Source of the DNA: an uncultured Nesterenkonia sp.
GTDB taxonomy: Bacteria > Actinomycetota > Actinomycetes > Actinomycetales > Micrococcaceae
Direction of reading: 5' to 3'
NCBI GenBank assembly: GCA_946222885.1
Contig: CAMIAK010000009.1
Span: 1-64,000, forward strand
Length of the DNA stretch: 64,000 nt
The notes below the pieces were generated by a model. That model searched no databases, was not told where the DNA came from, and saw only the letters and a list, made by a program, of their open reading frames with translations. Positions 9,160 through 17,094 of the stretch are shown one piece after another (position 1 is the stretch's first letter; each line of letters opens with the position of its first letter). Position numbers and translations under genes: made by a program.

Positions 9160-10545
9160 TCATACGATCACGCTCGCGCCCAGCAGCATGACCATGCTGG
9201 TGCCCCAGGCGATGGTGGTGGGCACCGACCAGACCAGCATCTGGTGCTTGGCGTTGGTCACCCCGAGCATGCGGTTGACCACCCAGAAGAAGCTGTCGTT
9301 GAAGTAGCCGAACAGCAGGGCACCGAGGCATGCGGCCTGGGCGGCCAGGACCATGTTCACGTCCGGAACCTGTTCCAGGATGGGCGCGGAGATCGAGGCT
9401 CCGGTGATGATGGCCACCGTCCCGGAGCCCTGGATGAGCCGCACCACCGAGGCGATGAGGAATGGGACCAGGATGGTCGGCAGCGGAAGGCCCGCCACCC
9501 ATTCACCGATGGAGTCGCCGGTGCCGCTGTCGCGCAGCACAGCGCCGAGAGCTCCGCCGGCACCGGTGACCAGCAGGATGATGCCTGCGGCCTGCACGCC
9601 CTTCTCCATGTCGTCCAGGGTGTCCTGCCGGGCCTGGTGCCTGGTCAGGCCATAGACCGCGATCAGCACGCCGGCCAGCAGCGCGATCACCGGATTGCCG
9701 ATGAACGCGGCCACGGAGACCACGCCCCCGGGCAGGTCCAGCACACCGGCGTCGGTGAGGTTGGTGGAGACGGTGTTGAGGAAGATCAGCACGATCGGCA
9801 CGAAGATCGGCAGCAGTGAGAGGAACAGGCTGGGCAGCTCCTTCTCCCTCTCGCCGGCCCGGGCCTGGAACTCCTCGAAAGCCTCGCCCGGGGTCAGCCG
9901 CTCCCCGGTGTCGGCCTCCACCATGGCCTCGATCCTCGGGCCCATCACCTTGGCGTAGATGGTCACCAGGATCAGCGAGGGGATGGTCAGCACCACGCCC
10001 CAGAGGATCATCTCCCCGACGCCGACGCCGAAGATCCCTGCCGCGCCCAGCGGGCCCGGGGTGGGCGGCACCGCGTGGTGGGTGAGGATGAGGCCGCCGG
10101 CCAGCGCGATGCCCAGGGTCAGCACGGAGCGCCCCGCCGTGCGGCTGAGCGACTTCACCAGCGGGGACAGGATCACATAGGCGCTGTCCACGAAGATGGG
10201 GATGGAGATGATGAAACCGGCGACGGCGAGCGCCCACTCCTCCTTCTTCTTCCCCACCCAGCGGATCAGCGTGTAGGCCAGCTTCTCAGCGGCGCCGGAG
10301 GCTTCGAGGATGCGGCCCATCATCACGCCCAGGCCGATGACCAGGCCGATGGTGGCCAGCGTGGAGCCGAAGCCCTCGGTGATCGAGCCGATGACGGCGT
10401 CGGGAGCCATCCCGGCGGCCAGGCCGGCGATGGAGGCGGCGATGACCAGGGCGAGCACGGCGTGCACCTTGGTCTTGAGCACGAAGAGGATCAGCAGCGC
10501 GACGGCGGCTGCCAGGCCGATCACGGCGGTCAGTTCAGTGTTCAT
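9160..10545 (-). CDS. GntP-family gluconate/tetronate permease
   Basis: Integral-membrane proton symporter for sugar acids. The 461-aa sequence is almost entirely hydrophobic helices (about 12-14). It has GntP-family stretches such as GLGVMMGRILEASGAAEKLA, PIFVDSAYVILSPLVKSLSR, the polar HHAVPPTPGPLGAA loop and RLIQGSGTVAIITGA near the end. Lying between denD and otnC, its likely substrates are D-erythronate and/or L-threonate. About 60 bases separate it from otnC and 20 from denD, consistent with one operon. Confidence 0.9.
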   Translation of the reverse strand: MNTELTAVIGLAAAVALLILFVLKTKVHAVLALVIAASIAGLAAGMAPDAVIGSITEGFGSTLATIGLVIGLGVMMGRILEASGAAEKLAYTLIRWVGKKKEEWALAVAGFIISIPIFVDSAYVILSPLVKSLSRTAGRSVLTLGIALAGGLILTHHAVPPTPGPLGAAGIFGVGVGEMILWGVVLTIPSLILVTIYAKVMGPRIEAMVEADTGERLTPGEAFEEFQARAGEREKELPSLFLSLLPIFVPIVLIFLNTVSTNLTDAGVLDLPGGVVSVAAFIGNPVIALLAGVLIAVYGLTRHQARQDTLDDMEKGVQAAGIILLVTGAGGALGAVLRDSGTGDSIGEWVAGLPLPTILVPFLIASVVRLIQGSGTVAIITGASISAPILEQVPDVNMVLAAQAACLGALLFGYFNDSFFWVVNRMLGVTNAKHQMLVWSVPTTIAWGTSMVMLLGASVIV

Positions 10546-10565
10546 AGCAGTCCTCGGCTGAAGCC

Positions 10566-11546
10566 TCAGCGACCTTCCGGAGCGGAGGGAGAGACGAACT
10601 GGTCGTGGAACTGGCGGACCGCGTCCTCGAAGCTGGCGTCACGCCGGAAGCCCAGGGAGAGCACCCGCTCGACGTCGAAGTCCCCAGGCCAGGACAGCAC
10701 GATCTCCTTGATCTTCTCGTCCTCCTCCAGAGTGACCAGGTCGCGGGCCTGCTGGCCTCCGACGGCGGTGAGGCTCTCGAGCATCTCTCCGACGGTCACG
10801 CACAGGCCCGGCAGGTTCAGCACCCGCCAGCGGCCGACGTCCTCGCCGTCCACGGTGAGCGCGTGGACCAGGTTCTCCACCACAGTGTCCGGGGAGGAGA
10901 GCCACATACGGGTGTCCAGCGGGACGGGGCACACCGAGGGTTCGCCCTGCAGCGGCTCACGGATGATGCCGCTGGCGAAGGAGGATGCCGCCGAGTTGGG
11001 CCTGCCGGGGCGCACCGAGATGGTGGGCAGCCGGCAGATCCGGGCGTCCACGAAGCCCTTCCGCGAGTAGTCGTTGACCAGCAGCTCTCCGATGGCCTTG
11101 AAGGCCCCGTAGGTGGAGTCCGGCTGGGTGGCCAGATTCTCCGGGACCACCTCGGGCATCTCACCGCCGAATACGGCGATGGAGCTGGTGAACACGAAGC
11201 GCGGCCGGTTCCCGGTGGCCCGGGCGGCCTCCAGCAGCTGGTGGGTGGCGTGGACGTTGACCCGGTGGGAGAGGTCGAAGTCCTCCTCGGAGCCGCCGCT
11301 GAGCACGGCGGCCATGTGGTAGATCGCCCAGGTCTGGGAGTCCACGGTGCGGGTGAGCAGCTCGGGGTCGGCGATGTCGCCCACCACGGAGCTGACCCGG
11401 GGGTCTTCCACGGGGGTCTCGGCCAGGTCCAGGGAGACCACCTCGGTGATCTCCTGCGGCAGGCTGCCGGCATCCTGGGCGGCGAGCAGCTGGGCGATGA
11501 CCCTGCTGCCGAGGAATCCTGCTCCTCCGGTGACGATGATCTTCAT
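10566..11546 (-). CDS. denD: D-erythronate dehydrogenase, extended SDR/epimerase family
   Basis: NAD-dependent oxidation of D-erythronate to 2-oxo-tetronate. In 326 aa it has the extended-SDR Rossmann motif VTGGAGFLGSRV, VVGDIAD, HMAAVLSGGSEEDFD, the Ser of FTSSIAVFGGEMP, and the YxxxK pair in YGAFKAIGELL. CRLPTISVRPGRPNSAASSF follows. That last segment and the otn neighbours fit DenD rather than a UDP-sugar epimerase. The ATG at 11546 is followed immediately by MKIIVTGGAG. The 91-base gap to the deoR stop on its upstream side could contain an internal promoter, but nothing clear was seen. Confidence 0.88.
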   Translation of the reverse strand: MKIIVTGGAGFLGSRVIAQLLAAQDAGSLPQEITEVVSLDLAETPVEDPRVSSVVGDIADPELLTRTVDSQTWAIYHMAAVLSGGSEEDFDLSHRVNVHATHQLLEAARATGNRPRFVFTSSIAVFGGEMPEVVPENLATQPDSTYGAFKAIGELLVNDYSRKGFVDARICRLPTISVRPGRPNSAASSFASGIIREPLQGEPSVCPVPLDTRMWLSSPDTVVENLVHALTVDGEDVGRWRVLNLPGLCVTVGEMLESLTAVGGQQARDLVTLEEDEKIKEIVLSWPGDFDVERVLSLGFRRDASFEDAVRQFHDQFVSPSAPEGR

Positions 11547-11637
11547 AGAACGTCCTTGTCCTTTCGTGGTGCTCCGCCGGATCCGGCGGATGGGGGTGTT
11601 CAGACTGGTTCGGGCTGTTCAGCGGGTGCGGGGCGGG

Positions 11638-12432
11638 TCAGAGCATCAGCTCGATGCCGTGCTCCTGGGCGTGCCTGCGGGCGGCCTCCGGCAGTCCCTC
11701 ATCGCTGAGGATTCCGTCGAAGGCGTCCAGCGGGATGGCTCTGAAGGCGGCGACCTTCCCATATTTGGTGCTGTCGGTGGCCAGATAGGAGCGCGAGGAG
11801 TTCGCGATGATGGCCCGCTTGACCACGGACTTCGCGTCGGTGGGGACCGAGAGCCCCCGCAGGTCGAAGGAGGAGGCGGAGACGAAGGCCAGGTCGATGT
11901 TGAACTCCGCGAGCCCGTCGGCGGTGATCGGCCCCTGGGTGGACATGTTGCCGCTGTCCAGCGTCCCGCCGAGCAGGTGGACCCGGCCCCGGGGATGCTC
12001 CCCCACCGCGGCGGCCACGGCGAGGTCGTTGGTCACCACGTCCAGCGCGGCGGCGCTCCCGCCCGTTCCGCCGTCCGGGGCCTCCCCGGCGTCCCGGACG
12101 AGCCGGCGGGCCAGGGCCAGCATGGTGGTGCCGGCGTCGAGGTAGACCAGGTCACCGGGCCGGACCAGCTCAGCGGCGCGGGCGGCGATGCGCTCCTTCT
12201 CCTCGGTGCGGATGCCCAGCTTGGCCTGATGGGTGGCGTCCAGGGCCAGCCTCGCGGGCTTGGCCACTCCCCCGGCCACGGAGACCAGGCGGCCGTCCTC
12301 CTCCAGCATCTTGATGTCCCGGCGCACCGTCATATGGGAGACCCCGAGCTCCTCGGTCAGCGCCGCGACGGAGACAGAGCCCTGCTCCTCGACCAGATGC
12401 AGGAGCCGGCGACGGCGTTCGTCCGGGATCAC
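11638..12432 (-). CDS. DeoR-family transcriptional regulator of tetronate catabolism
   Basis: Sugar-responsive repressor of 264 aa. An N-terminal winged helix-turn-helix (about 1-57) has the family pattern VSVAALTEELGVSHMTVRRD followed by IKMLEEDG. A DeoR C-terminal sensor domain follows with YLDAGTTMLALARRL, VVTNDLAVA, LLGGTL and AFVSASSFD. The GTG start overlaps the otnI stop as GTGA, so it is translationally coupled inside the operon it presumably controls. The candidate operator is the inverted repeat at 14741-14773 between otnK and ltnD. The effector is probably a pathway intermediate, by inference. Confidence 0.9.
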   Translation of the reverse strand: MIPDERRRRLLHLVEEQGSVSVAALTEELGVSHMTVRRDIKMLEEDGRLVSVAGGVAKPARLALDATHQAKLGIRTEEKERIAARAAELVRPGDLVYLDAGTTMLALARRLVRDAGEAPDGGTGGSAAALDVVTNDLAVAAAVGEHPRGRVHLLGGTLDSGNMSTQGPITADGLAEFNIDLAFVSASSFDLRGLSVPTDAKSVVKRAIIANSSRSYLATDSTKYGKVAAFRAIPLDAFDGILSDEGLPEAARRHAQEHGIELML

Positions 12433-13268
12433 GGGCGCTCTCCCGGATTCCGGCGGGTCTGCTCAGCCTGCTGGGCCCGGAACCAGCCGAGCCCGTCCTC
12501 AGTGCGCCCGGCCGGGTGGTATTCGCAGCCGACCCAGCCGCTGTAGCCTGTCTCGTCGATCACCGAGAACAGATGCGGGTAGCTGGTCTCCCCTGCGTCG
12601 GGCTCATGGCGGTCCGGCACGGAGGCGATCTGGATGTGCTCCACCACATCGGAGGTGCTGCGCAGCAGGCGGGTGAGGTCGCCGTCGGTGATCTGGGCGT
12701 GATAGAGGTCCAGCTGGAGGCCGACGTTGTCGCGGCCGATGCGTTCGAGCAGCTGCAGGCCCAGCGCCACGCTGCCCAGGAAGTAGCCGGGCATGTCCAC
12801 ATGGTTGATCGGTTCGATGAGCACCCTGCGGCCTTCGGCGGCGGCTCGGTCAGCCGCCTGACGGATCCGCCGGGTGTAGACCTCCGCTGCCTCCTGGCCC
12901 AACGCCTGCTCGGGGCTGCGGCGCGCGGGTCCCTGCGGCTCCGGGATGCCGGCCATCACATGGATGTGGGGGCACTCCAGGGCCTCCGCATAGGTCATGG
13001 CGGTGTCCAGGCCCTGGGTGAACTCCTCGTCCCGGCCTGCCAGCGCAGCGATGCCCCGCTCACCGCCCTCCCAGTCCCCGGCGGGGGCGTTGAACAGCGC
13101 CTGGGTGAGGCCGGCGCCGTTCAGCGCGGCGGCCACCTCCTGGGGCGGATGGGCGTAGGGGAAGAGGTACTCCACGGCCTCGAAGCCGGCGCGCGCGGCT
13201 GCCTCGAAGCGCTCCAGGAAGGGCACCTCGGTGAACATCATGGTCAGGTTCGCTGCGAAGCGGGGCAT
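12429..13268 (-). CDS. otnI: 2-oxo-tetronate isomerase, Hyi/TIM-barrel family
   Basis: Converts 2-oxo-tetronate to 3-oxo-tetronate ahead of phosphorylation. The 279-aa product is a xylose-isomerase-like TIM barrel of the hydroxypyruvate-isomerase type. It has MPRFAANLTMMFTEVPFLER, FEAVEYLFPYAHP, HIHVMAGIP, the Glu of RRVLIEPIN, QLDLYHAQITDGDL and a C-terminal GCEYHPAGRTEDGL. The start at 13268 shares one base with the otnK stop (TGATG). A longer in-frame extension to 13613 is only an antiparallel reading of otnK codons. It lies between otnK and deoR. Confidence 0.92.
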   Translation of the reverse strand: MPRFAANLTMMFTEVPFLERFEAAARAGFEAVEYLFPYAHPPQEVAAALNGAGLTQALFNAPAGDWEGGERGIAALAGRDEEFTQGLDTAMTYAEALECPHIHVMAGIPEPQGPARRSPEQALGQEAAEVYTRRIRQAADRAAAEGRRVLIEPINHVDMPGYFLGSVALGLQLLERIGRDNVGLQLDLYHAQITDGDLTRLLRSTSDVVEHIQIASVPDRHEPDAGETSYPHLFSVIDETGYSGWVGCEYHPAGRTEDGLGWFRAQQAEQTRRNPGERP

Positions 13269-14689
13269 CAGCGGCCCTCCTCTGTCCCGGGTCCGCCGGT
13301 TCCCGTCCCGGTGCCGCTCATCTCCACGGCGGTGCGGAAGAAGTCCTCGTCCCCGAAGTTCCCGGATTTCAGCGTCAGGTCGATCCGCCGCTGCGGGTCC
13401 ATCTCCAGGCTGCGGGTCCAGGGCACGCCCGGAGCGATCTGCGGGCCCACTTCGAATCCCTCGACGCCGAGGGCCTGGGTCACCGCGCCGGAGGTCTCCC
13501 CGCCGGCGACGATGAACCGGGTGACACCGTGTTCGCGCAGCCGGGCCGCGAGCTTCCCGAAGAAGTCCTCGATGGCGGCGGAGAGCCGCTCCGCCCCGTA
13601 CTCCTGCTGCCACTGCCTGACCTTCTCCGGGGCCGCGGTGGCGTAGACCAACGGGGCCGCCGAGGCGGCCCGATGGTCGGCGAACTCAGGCGCAGCAGCG
13701 CCATGGTCGGCGAGCTCAGGCGCAGCAGCGCCATGGTCGGCAGGCTCAGGGGCCGCCGAGGCGGGGCTCTGCTCGAGCACCCAAGCAGCGAGTTCGGTGA
13801 GATAGCCCTGGGGGTCTTCGATCACCCGGGGCAGGTCCAATGCCGTGCTGGGCGCGTGCTGGGCGTACCGCTCCACCTGCCGGTTGGTCATCTGGGAGGC
13901 GGAGCCGGAGATCACGACGGCGGCCCCGGCGGTGAACTCCCAGTCATGCGCCGGGCTCTGCTCAGTCTCACTGTCTGCACGCCCGGTGAGCGCCCGGGCC
14001 AGCCCGGAGCCGATGCCGGAGCCTCCGGTCAGCAGCCGCAGGCCGGTCACCGCCTGGCCGATGGTGTCCAGATGGCGGTGGTTCAGAGTGTCCACCACGG
14101 CGTAGCGGGCACCCTGGGCGCGGGCCTCCTCCAGCGCCGAGCGGACGGCGTCGGGCCCTTCTTCCACGGCCTCATAGGGGACCGGGGCCGCGGTTCCGCG
14201 GCTCTGAGCCTCCATCAGCCGGATGAGGTCGGAGTCGGTCATCGGGGTGACCGGGTGATCCTTCATCCCTGATTCATGCAGAGGCTGCTCGTGGACGAAG
14301 AGGGTGCTGCGGTAGACCGTCCGGCCGTTGACCGGCAGGGCGGGGACCACCACGGTGAAGTCCTCGCCGAGCTCCTCGAGCAGGGCGTCGGTGACCGGGC
14401 CGATGTTTCCCTCCGCCGTGGAGTCGAAGGTGGAGCAGTATTTGAAGATGATCCGCTCGGCGCCGAGCTCCTGCAGGATCCGGCAGGCTCGCAGGCTCTG
14501 CTCCACCGCCTCCGCGGCGGGGATGGAGCGGGTTTTGAGGCTGATGACCACGGCGTCGGCGTCGAGGTTCTCCGGGGTCCGCTCCGGGGCGTTGAGCTGG
14601 ACGGTCCGGAGACCCGCCGAGACCAGGAAGCCGGCGATGTCGGTGGCTCCGGTGAAGTCGTCGGCAATCACGCCTATGCGCAGCGTCAT
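13268..14689 (-). CDS. otnK: 3-oxo-tetronate kinase (four-carbon acid sugar kinase)
   Basis: ATP-dependent phosphorylation of 3-oxo-tetronate to the 4-phosphate. The N-terminal sugar-binding domain has IGVIADDFTGATDIAGFL and IIFKYCSTFDSTAEGNIGPV. The C-terminal nucleotide-binding domain carries VAGGETSGAVTQAL, IAPGVPW and LTLKSGNFGDEDFF. The ATG at 14689 has AAAGG seven bases upstream; a GTG two codons earlier is in frame. Length is 473 aa, longer than usual, because three Ala/Pro-rich near-repeats (PEPADHGAAA type, about residues 312-340) sit between the domains. First gene of the minus-strand otn operon, divergent from ltnD. Confidence 0.92.
   Translation of the reverse strand: MTLRIGVIADDFTGATDIAGFLVSAGLRTVQLNAPERTPENLDADAVVISLKTRSIPAAEAVEQSLRACRILQELGAERIIFKYCSTFDSTAEGNIGPVTDALLEELGEDFTVVVPALPVNGRTVYRSTLFVHEQPLHESGMKDHPVTPMTDSDLIRLMEAQSRGTAAPVPYEAVEEGPDAVRSALEEARAQGARYAVVDTLNHRHLDTIGQAVTGLRLLTGGSGIGSGLARALTGRADSETEQSPAHDWEFTAGAAVVISGSASQMTNRQVERYAQHAPSTALDLPRVIEDPQGYLTELAAWVLEQSPASAAPEPADHGAAAPELADHGAAAPEFADHRAASAAPLVYATAAPEKVRQWQQEYGAERLSAAIEDFFGKLAARLREHGVTRFIVAGGETSGAVTQALGVEGFEVGPQIAPGVPWTRSLEMDPQRRIDLTLKSGNFGDEDFFRTAVEMSGTGTGTGGPGTEEGR
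13673..13750. repeat. 30-bp in-frame tandem repeat inside otnK
   Basis: The unit CGAACTCAGGCGCAGCAGCG plus CCATGGTCGG is repeated at 13681 and 13711 with one substitution, flanked by partial copies. It encodes the decapeptide pattern AAPELADHGA in the kinase interdomain linker. The unit is a multiple of three, so copy-number change would keep the frame. Confidence 0.88.
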
Positions 14690-14740
14690 CGGCACGCCTT
14701 TCTGCAGTCAGGGGCGGATGCACCGCCACGAGGTGTTCAA

Positions 14741-14773
14741 CTTTGTGAAGCTCGGCTCATAAGTTCACATAAG
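14741..14773. promoter_or_regulatory. Candidate DeoR operator between otnK and ltnD
   Basis: CTTTGTGAA (14741-14749) and TTCACATAAG (14764-14773) form an interrupted inverted repeat in the 135-bp divergent intergenic region. A further TGTGAA lies near 14795. TTCACA/TGTGAA half-sites are typical of several DeoR-type regulators. Binding by the locus DeoR protein is inferred from position only. Confidence 0.45.
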
Positions 14774-14824
14774 CTAACATGATTTCCATCCGACTGTGAA
14801 GGGCATCACGAGAGGCAGGCCACT

Positions 14825-15712
14825 ATGACGCACACCCCTGAGACCACCGCCGGGCAGAAGGTCACCTTCGTCGGCATCGGCGCGATCGGCCTTCCCATGG
14901 CCGCCGCCGTGGCCGCGGCCGGATTCGAGGTGACCGCAGTGGACTTCTCCGAACGTCAGCGCGCCGCAGCGGCGCAGCGCGGGCTCACGGCGGCGGCTGA
15001 CGCGTCCTCGGCCGCGGAGGCCGACGCCGTCATCGTCATGGTGGCCACGGCCGGCCAGCTCCGCTCCGCAGCCCTGGGAGAGGAGGGGCTGCTGGCCAGG
15101 ATGCGCAGGGGCGCGGCGCTGATCGTGATGAGCACCGTGGGCCCAGAGGCGGTCCGGGAGCTGGAGCAGCCCGCCGCCGAACACGGGGTGGCGCTGCTGG
15201 ACGTCCCGGTCACCGGCGGCATCGCCCGGGCAGCCTCAGGGGATCTGCGGCTCTTCGTCTCCGGGGACCCGGCCGCCGTGGAGGCCCAGCGCGCACTGCT
15301 GGAGTCGATGGGGACGGCAGTCGACGCCGGTGCCGGGGTCGGGCGCGGACAGTCCTATAAGGCGGTGAACCAGCTGCTGTGCGCCGTGCACATCGTGGCA
15401 GGCGCCGAGGCCCTGGCCCTTGCGGAGAAGCTGGGCCTGGACCCCGCGGAGGCCCTGGAGGCGGTCTCCGGGGGCGCAGCGGGCTCCTTCATGCTCTCCG
15501 ACCGCGGCCCCCGCATGCTCGAAGGCCTGGACGCGAAGGTCGCCAGCGCGGTGAGCATCTTCGTGAAGGACGCCGGGCTGGTCAGCGACATCGCTGAGAC
15601 CGTGGGGATGGAGGTCCCCATGCTGGAGGCGGCCAAGCAGAAGTACCTCGAAGCCGCCGACGCCGGCCTGGCCGACCGCGACGACTCCCAGGTCATCCAG
15701 ACCTACCGGTGA
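14825..15712 (+). CDS. ltnD: L-threonate dehydrogenase, beta-hydroxyacid dehydrogenase family
   Basis: NAD-dependent oxidation of L-threonate to 2-oxo-tetronate, the second entry into the pathway. The 295-aa protein has the dinucleotide motif FVGIGAIGLPMAAAVAAAGF, the substrate loop DVPVTGGIARAASGDLRLFVSG, and the catalytic Lys in GQSYKAVNQLLCAVHIVAG. These are the beta-hydroxyacid dehydrogenase signatures. It is divergent from otnK across a shared regulatory region. Related tartronate-semialdehyde reductases (GarR) look similar; the otn context decides the call. Its last six codons and stop lie within the left 107-bp direct repeat. Confidence 0.87.
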   Translation: MTHTPETTAGQKVTFVGIGAIGLPMAAAVAAAGFEVTAVDFSERQRAAAAQRGLTAAADASSAAEADAVIVMVATAGQLRSAALGEEGLLARMRRGAALIVMSTVGPEAVRELEQPAAEHGVALLDVPVTGGIARAASGDLRLFVSGDPAAVEAQRALLESMGTAVDAGAGVGRGQSYKAVNQLLCAVHIVAGAEALALAEKLGLDPAEALEAVSGGAAGSFMLSDRGPRMLEGLDAKVASAVSIFVKDAGLVSDIAETVGMEVPMLEAAKQKYLEAADAGLADRDDSQVIQTYR

Positions 15713-15800
15713 GCCTCCCGCCCTGCAGCTGTGTGGGCACTTTCTGGCGCTCTCAGCCCCAAAAGGCCGCTCATAACACCAGAAAGTGCCCACACAACTC
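15694..15800. repeat. 107-bp direct repeat, left copy, containing a palindrome
   Basis: These 107 bases recur exactly at 22505-22611, an offset of 6,811 bp. The copy starts in the last ltnD codons (CATCCAGACCTACCGGTGA) and runs through a complete TTGTGTGGGCAC-family palindrome with 18-bp arms at 15730-15747 and 15779-15796. Identity stops abruptly at both ends (15693 T versus C; 15801 G versus A). It marks the left edge of the inserted segment. Confidence 0.95.
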
Positions 15801-15849
15801 GATCGGCCGGGCGGCTCGTTGTTCCAAGGGGGTCACCTCTGCCTCTGAC

Positions 15850-17088
15850 TCAGCTTCTCCGTCGGTAGACGACGAGCTTCTCAACTCCAGAGGCGATCAG
15901 CAGGCCCACCCCTCCCCACATCGCACCGGCGGAGCCGAAGAGAGCGGCGAGTCCACCTGCAGACACCGGGATCACCACCTGTCCGACGCGGTTACCCATC
16001 AGACGCAGAGCCAGGGCGGAGGACTGCCAGCTCTCCGGAACTCCTTGAGCAACCAGACTCATCGTGAGGGGCTGCCCCATCCCCAGGAAGAATCCCGCCC
16101 AGACAAAAAGCGCCAACACCAGTCCCACGCTGCTGCCGCTGAGCGGCACAAGGCCCAGAGCAACAGCCGAGACCCACAGTCCGACCAGTACGAGAGCTTC
16201 TCTGCTCCAACGCCTGCGCAGAAGCGGCAGGAAGAGTCGGGACACGATCGACGCCGCCGCGCGGGCAGAGAGCAGGATCCCCACCCACAGTGGACTGATC
16301 CCTGTCTCCTCTCCGAAGAGCGGCATAAAGGCTGAGAGGATGTCCAGAATCGCCAGCATCGCCACAGAGGCGAAGAGATGAGATTTCATCCCCCGCCTGG
16401 CGAGGATGCGCCTGACTGTGGGCTCGTCGGTGTCAGACGCACCCTTCTCCTTGAGCGGCCCGACAGAGCGGCCGCCCCCGTGCGAAGCCCCGAACCCACG
16501 AGAACCAACTCGGATGAATTGGATGAAGACGATGCTGAGCAACGACAGCAACCCTCCGACCCAAAGAGCCTGATCCGCGCCTGAGAGACCTGACTCTGCA
16601 CCGACCACCGATTCCCCCACAAGCACACCCCCGATCAGCGGACCTATCAGTTGCCCTCCGGACAGGCCCGCGGTGAACCAACCGAACGACATATCCATCT
16701 GATGGGGCGCGCTGAAACGTGCCACAGCCGCTTGGGCCGCGACCATGAAGACCAGCTGCCCCAACCCCAGGACGGCGCTGCCGAGCACTGTTGCGGAGAT
16801 GCTCTGCCCCCAGGCCAGCACACCCGACCCCACGACCACCACTACAGAGCCGCCGGAGAGCAGAGCACGCAGATCCGGTGCCCGCTGGGCCCTGCAACCG
16901 ATCCACAGCGCAAAGATCAGCGGGAGCAGGGCATAGGCTCCTGAGACCAGACCGACGGTTAGCCCGTCCGCACCCAAGCCGATCAGCTTATAGGTGGTCG
17001 CAGGACGCACCAGGTGGACTGTCGCCTGACTCAACAGCCCTGCTGCGGTGAGCAGACCCAACCATGGCCATAGGGAGTGTTGGCTCAT
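15850..17088 (-). CDS. Major facilitator superfamily transporter
   Basis: 412-aa polytopic membrane protein with about 12 predicted helices, split six plus six by a basic and glycine-rich central loop (about residues 200-235). Family-like features are SFGWFTAGLSGGQLIGPLIGG in the first half and MGQPLTMSLVAQGVPESW in the second. Substrate is unknown. It is the last gene of the island operon, six bases after tctA, so it may export or import a compound from the same pathway. Third-position GC looks lower than in flanking chromosomal genes. Confidence 0.85.
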   Translation of the reverse strand: MSQHSLWPWLGLLTAAGLLSQATVHLVRPATTYKLIGLGADGLTVGLVSGAYALLPLIFALWIGCRAQRAPDLRALLSGGSVVVVVGSGVLAWGQSISATVLGSAVLGLGQLVFMVAAQAAVARFSAPHQMDMSFGWFTAGLSGGQLIGPLIGGVLVGESVVGAESGLSGADQALWVGGLLSLLSIVFIQFIRVGSRGFGASHGGGRSVGPLKEKGASDTDEPTVRRILARRGMKSHLFASVAMLAILDILSAFMPLFGEETGISPLWVGILLSARAAASIVSRLFLPLLRRRWSREALVLVGLWVSAVALGLVPLSGSSVGLVLALFVWAGFFLGMGQPLTMSLVAQGVPESWQSSALALRLMGNRVGQVVIPVSAGGLAALFGSAGAMWGGVGLLIASGVEKLVVYRRRS

Positions 17089-17094
17089 GCCGGA

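Noticed and set aside
12429..13613. 394-aa version of the otnI product
   Set aside because: Residues before MPRFAANL are an Arg/Gly-rich reading of otnK codons in another frame. The TGATG overlap supports the start at 13268.
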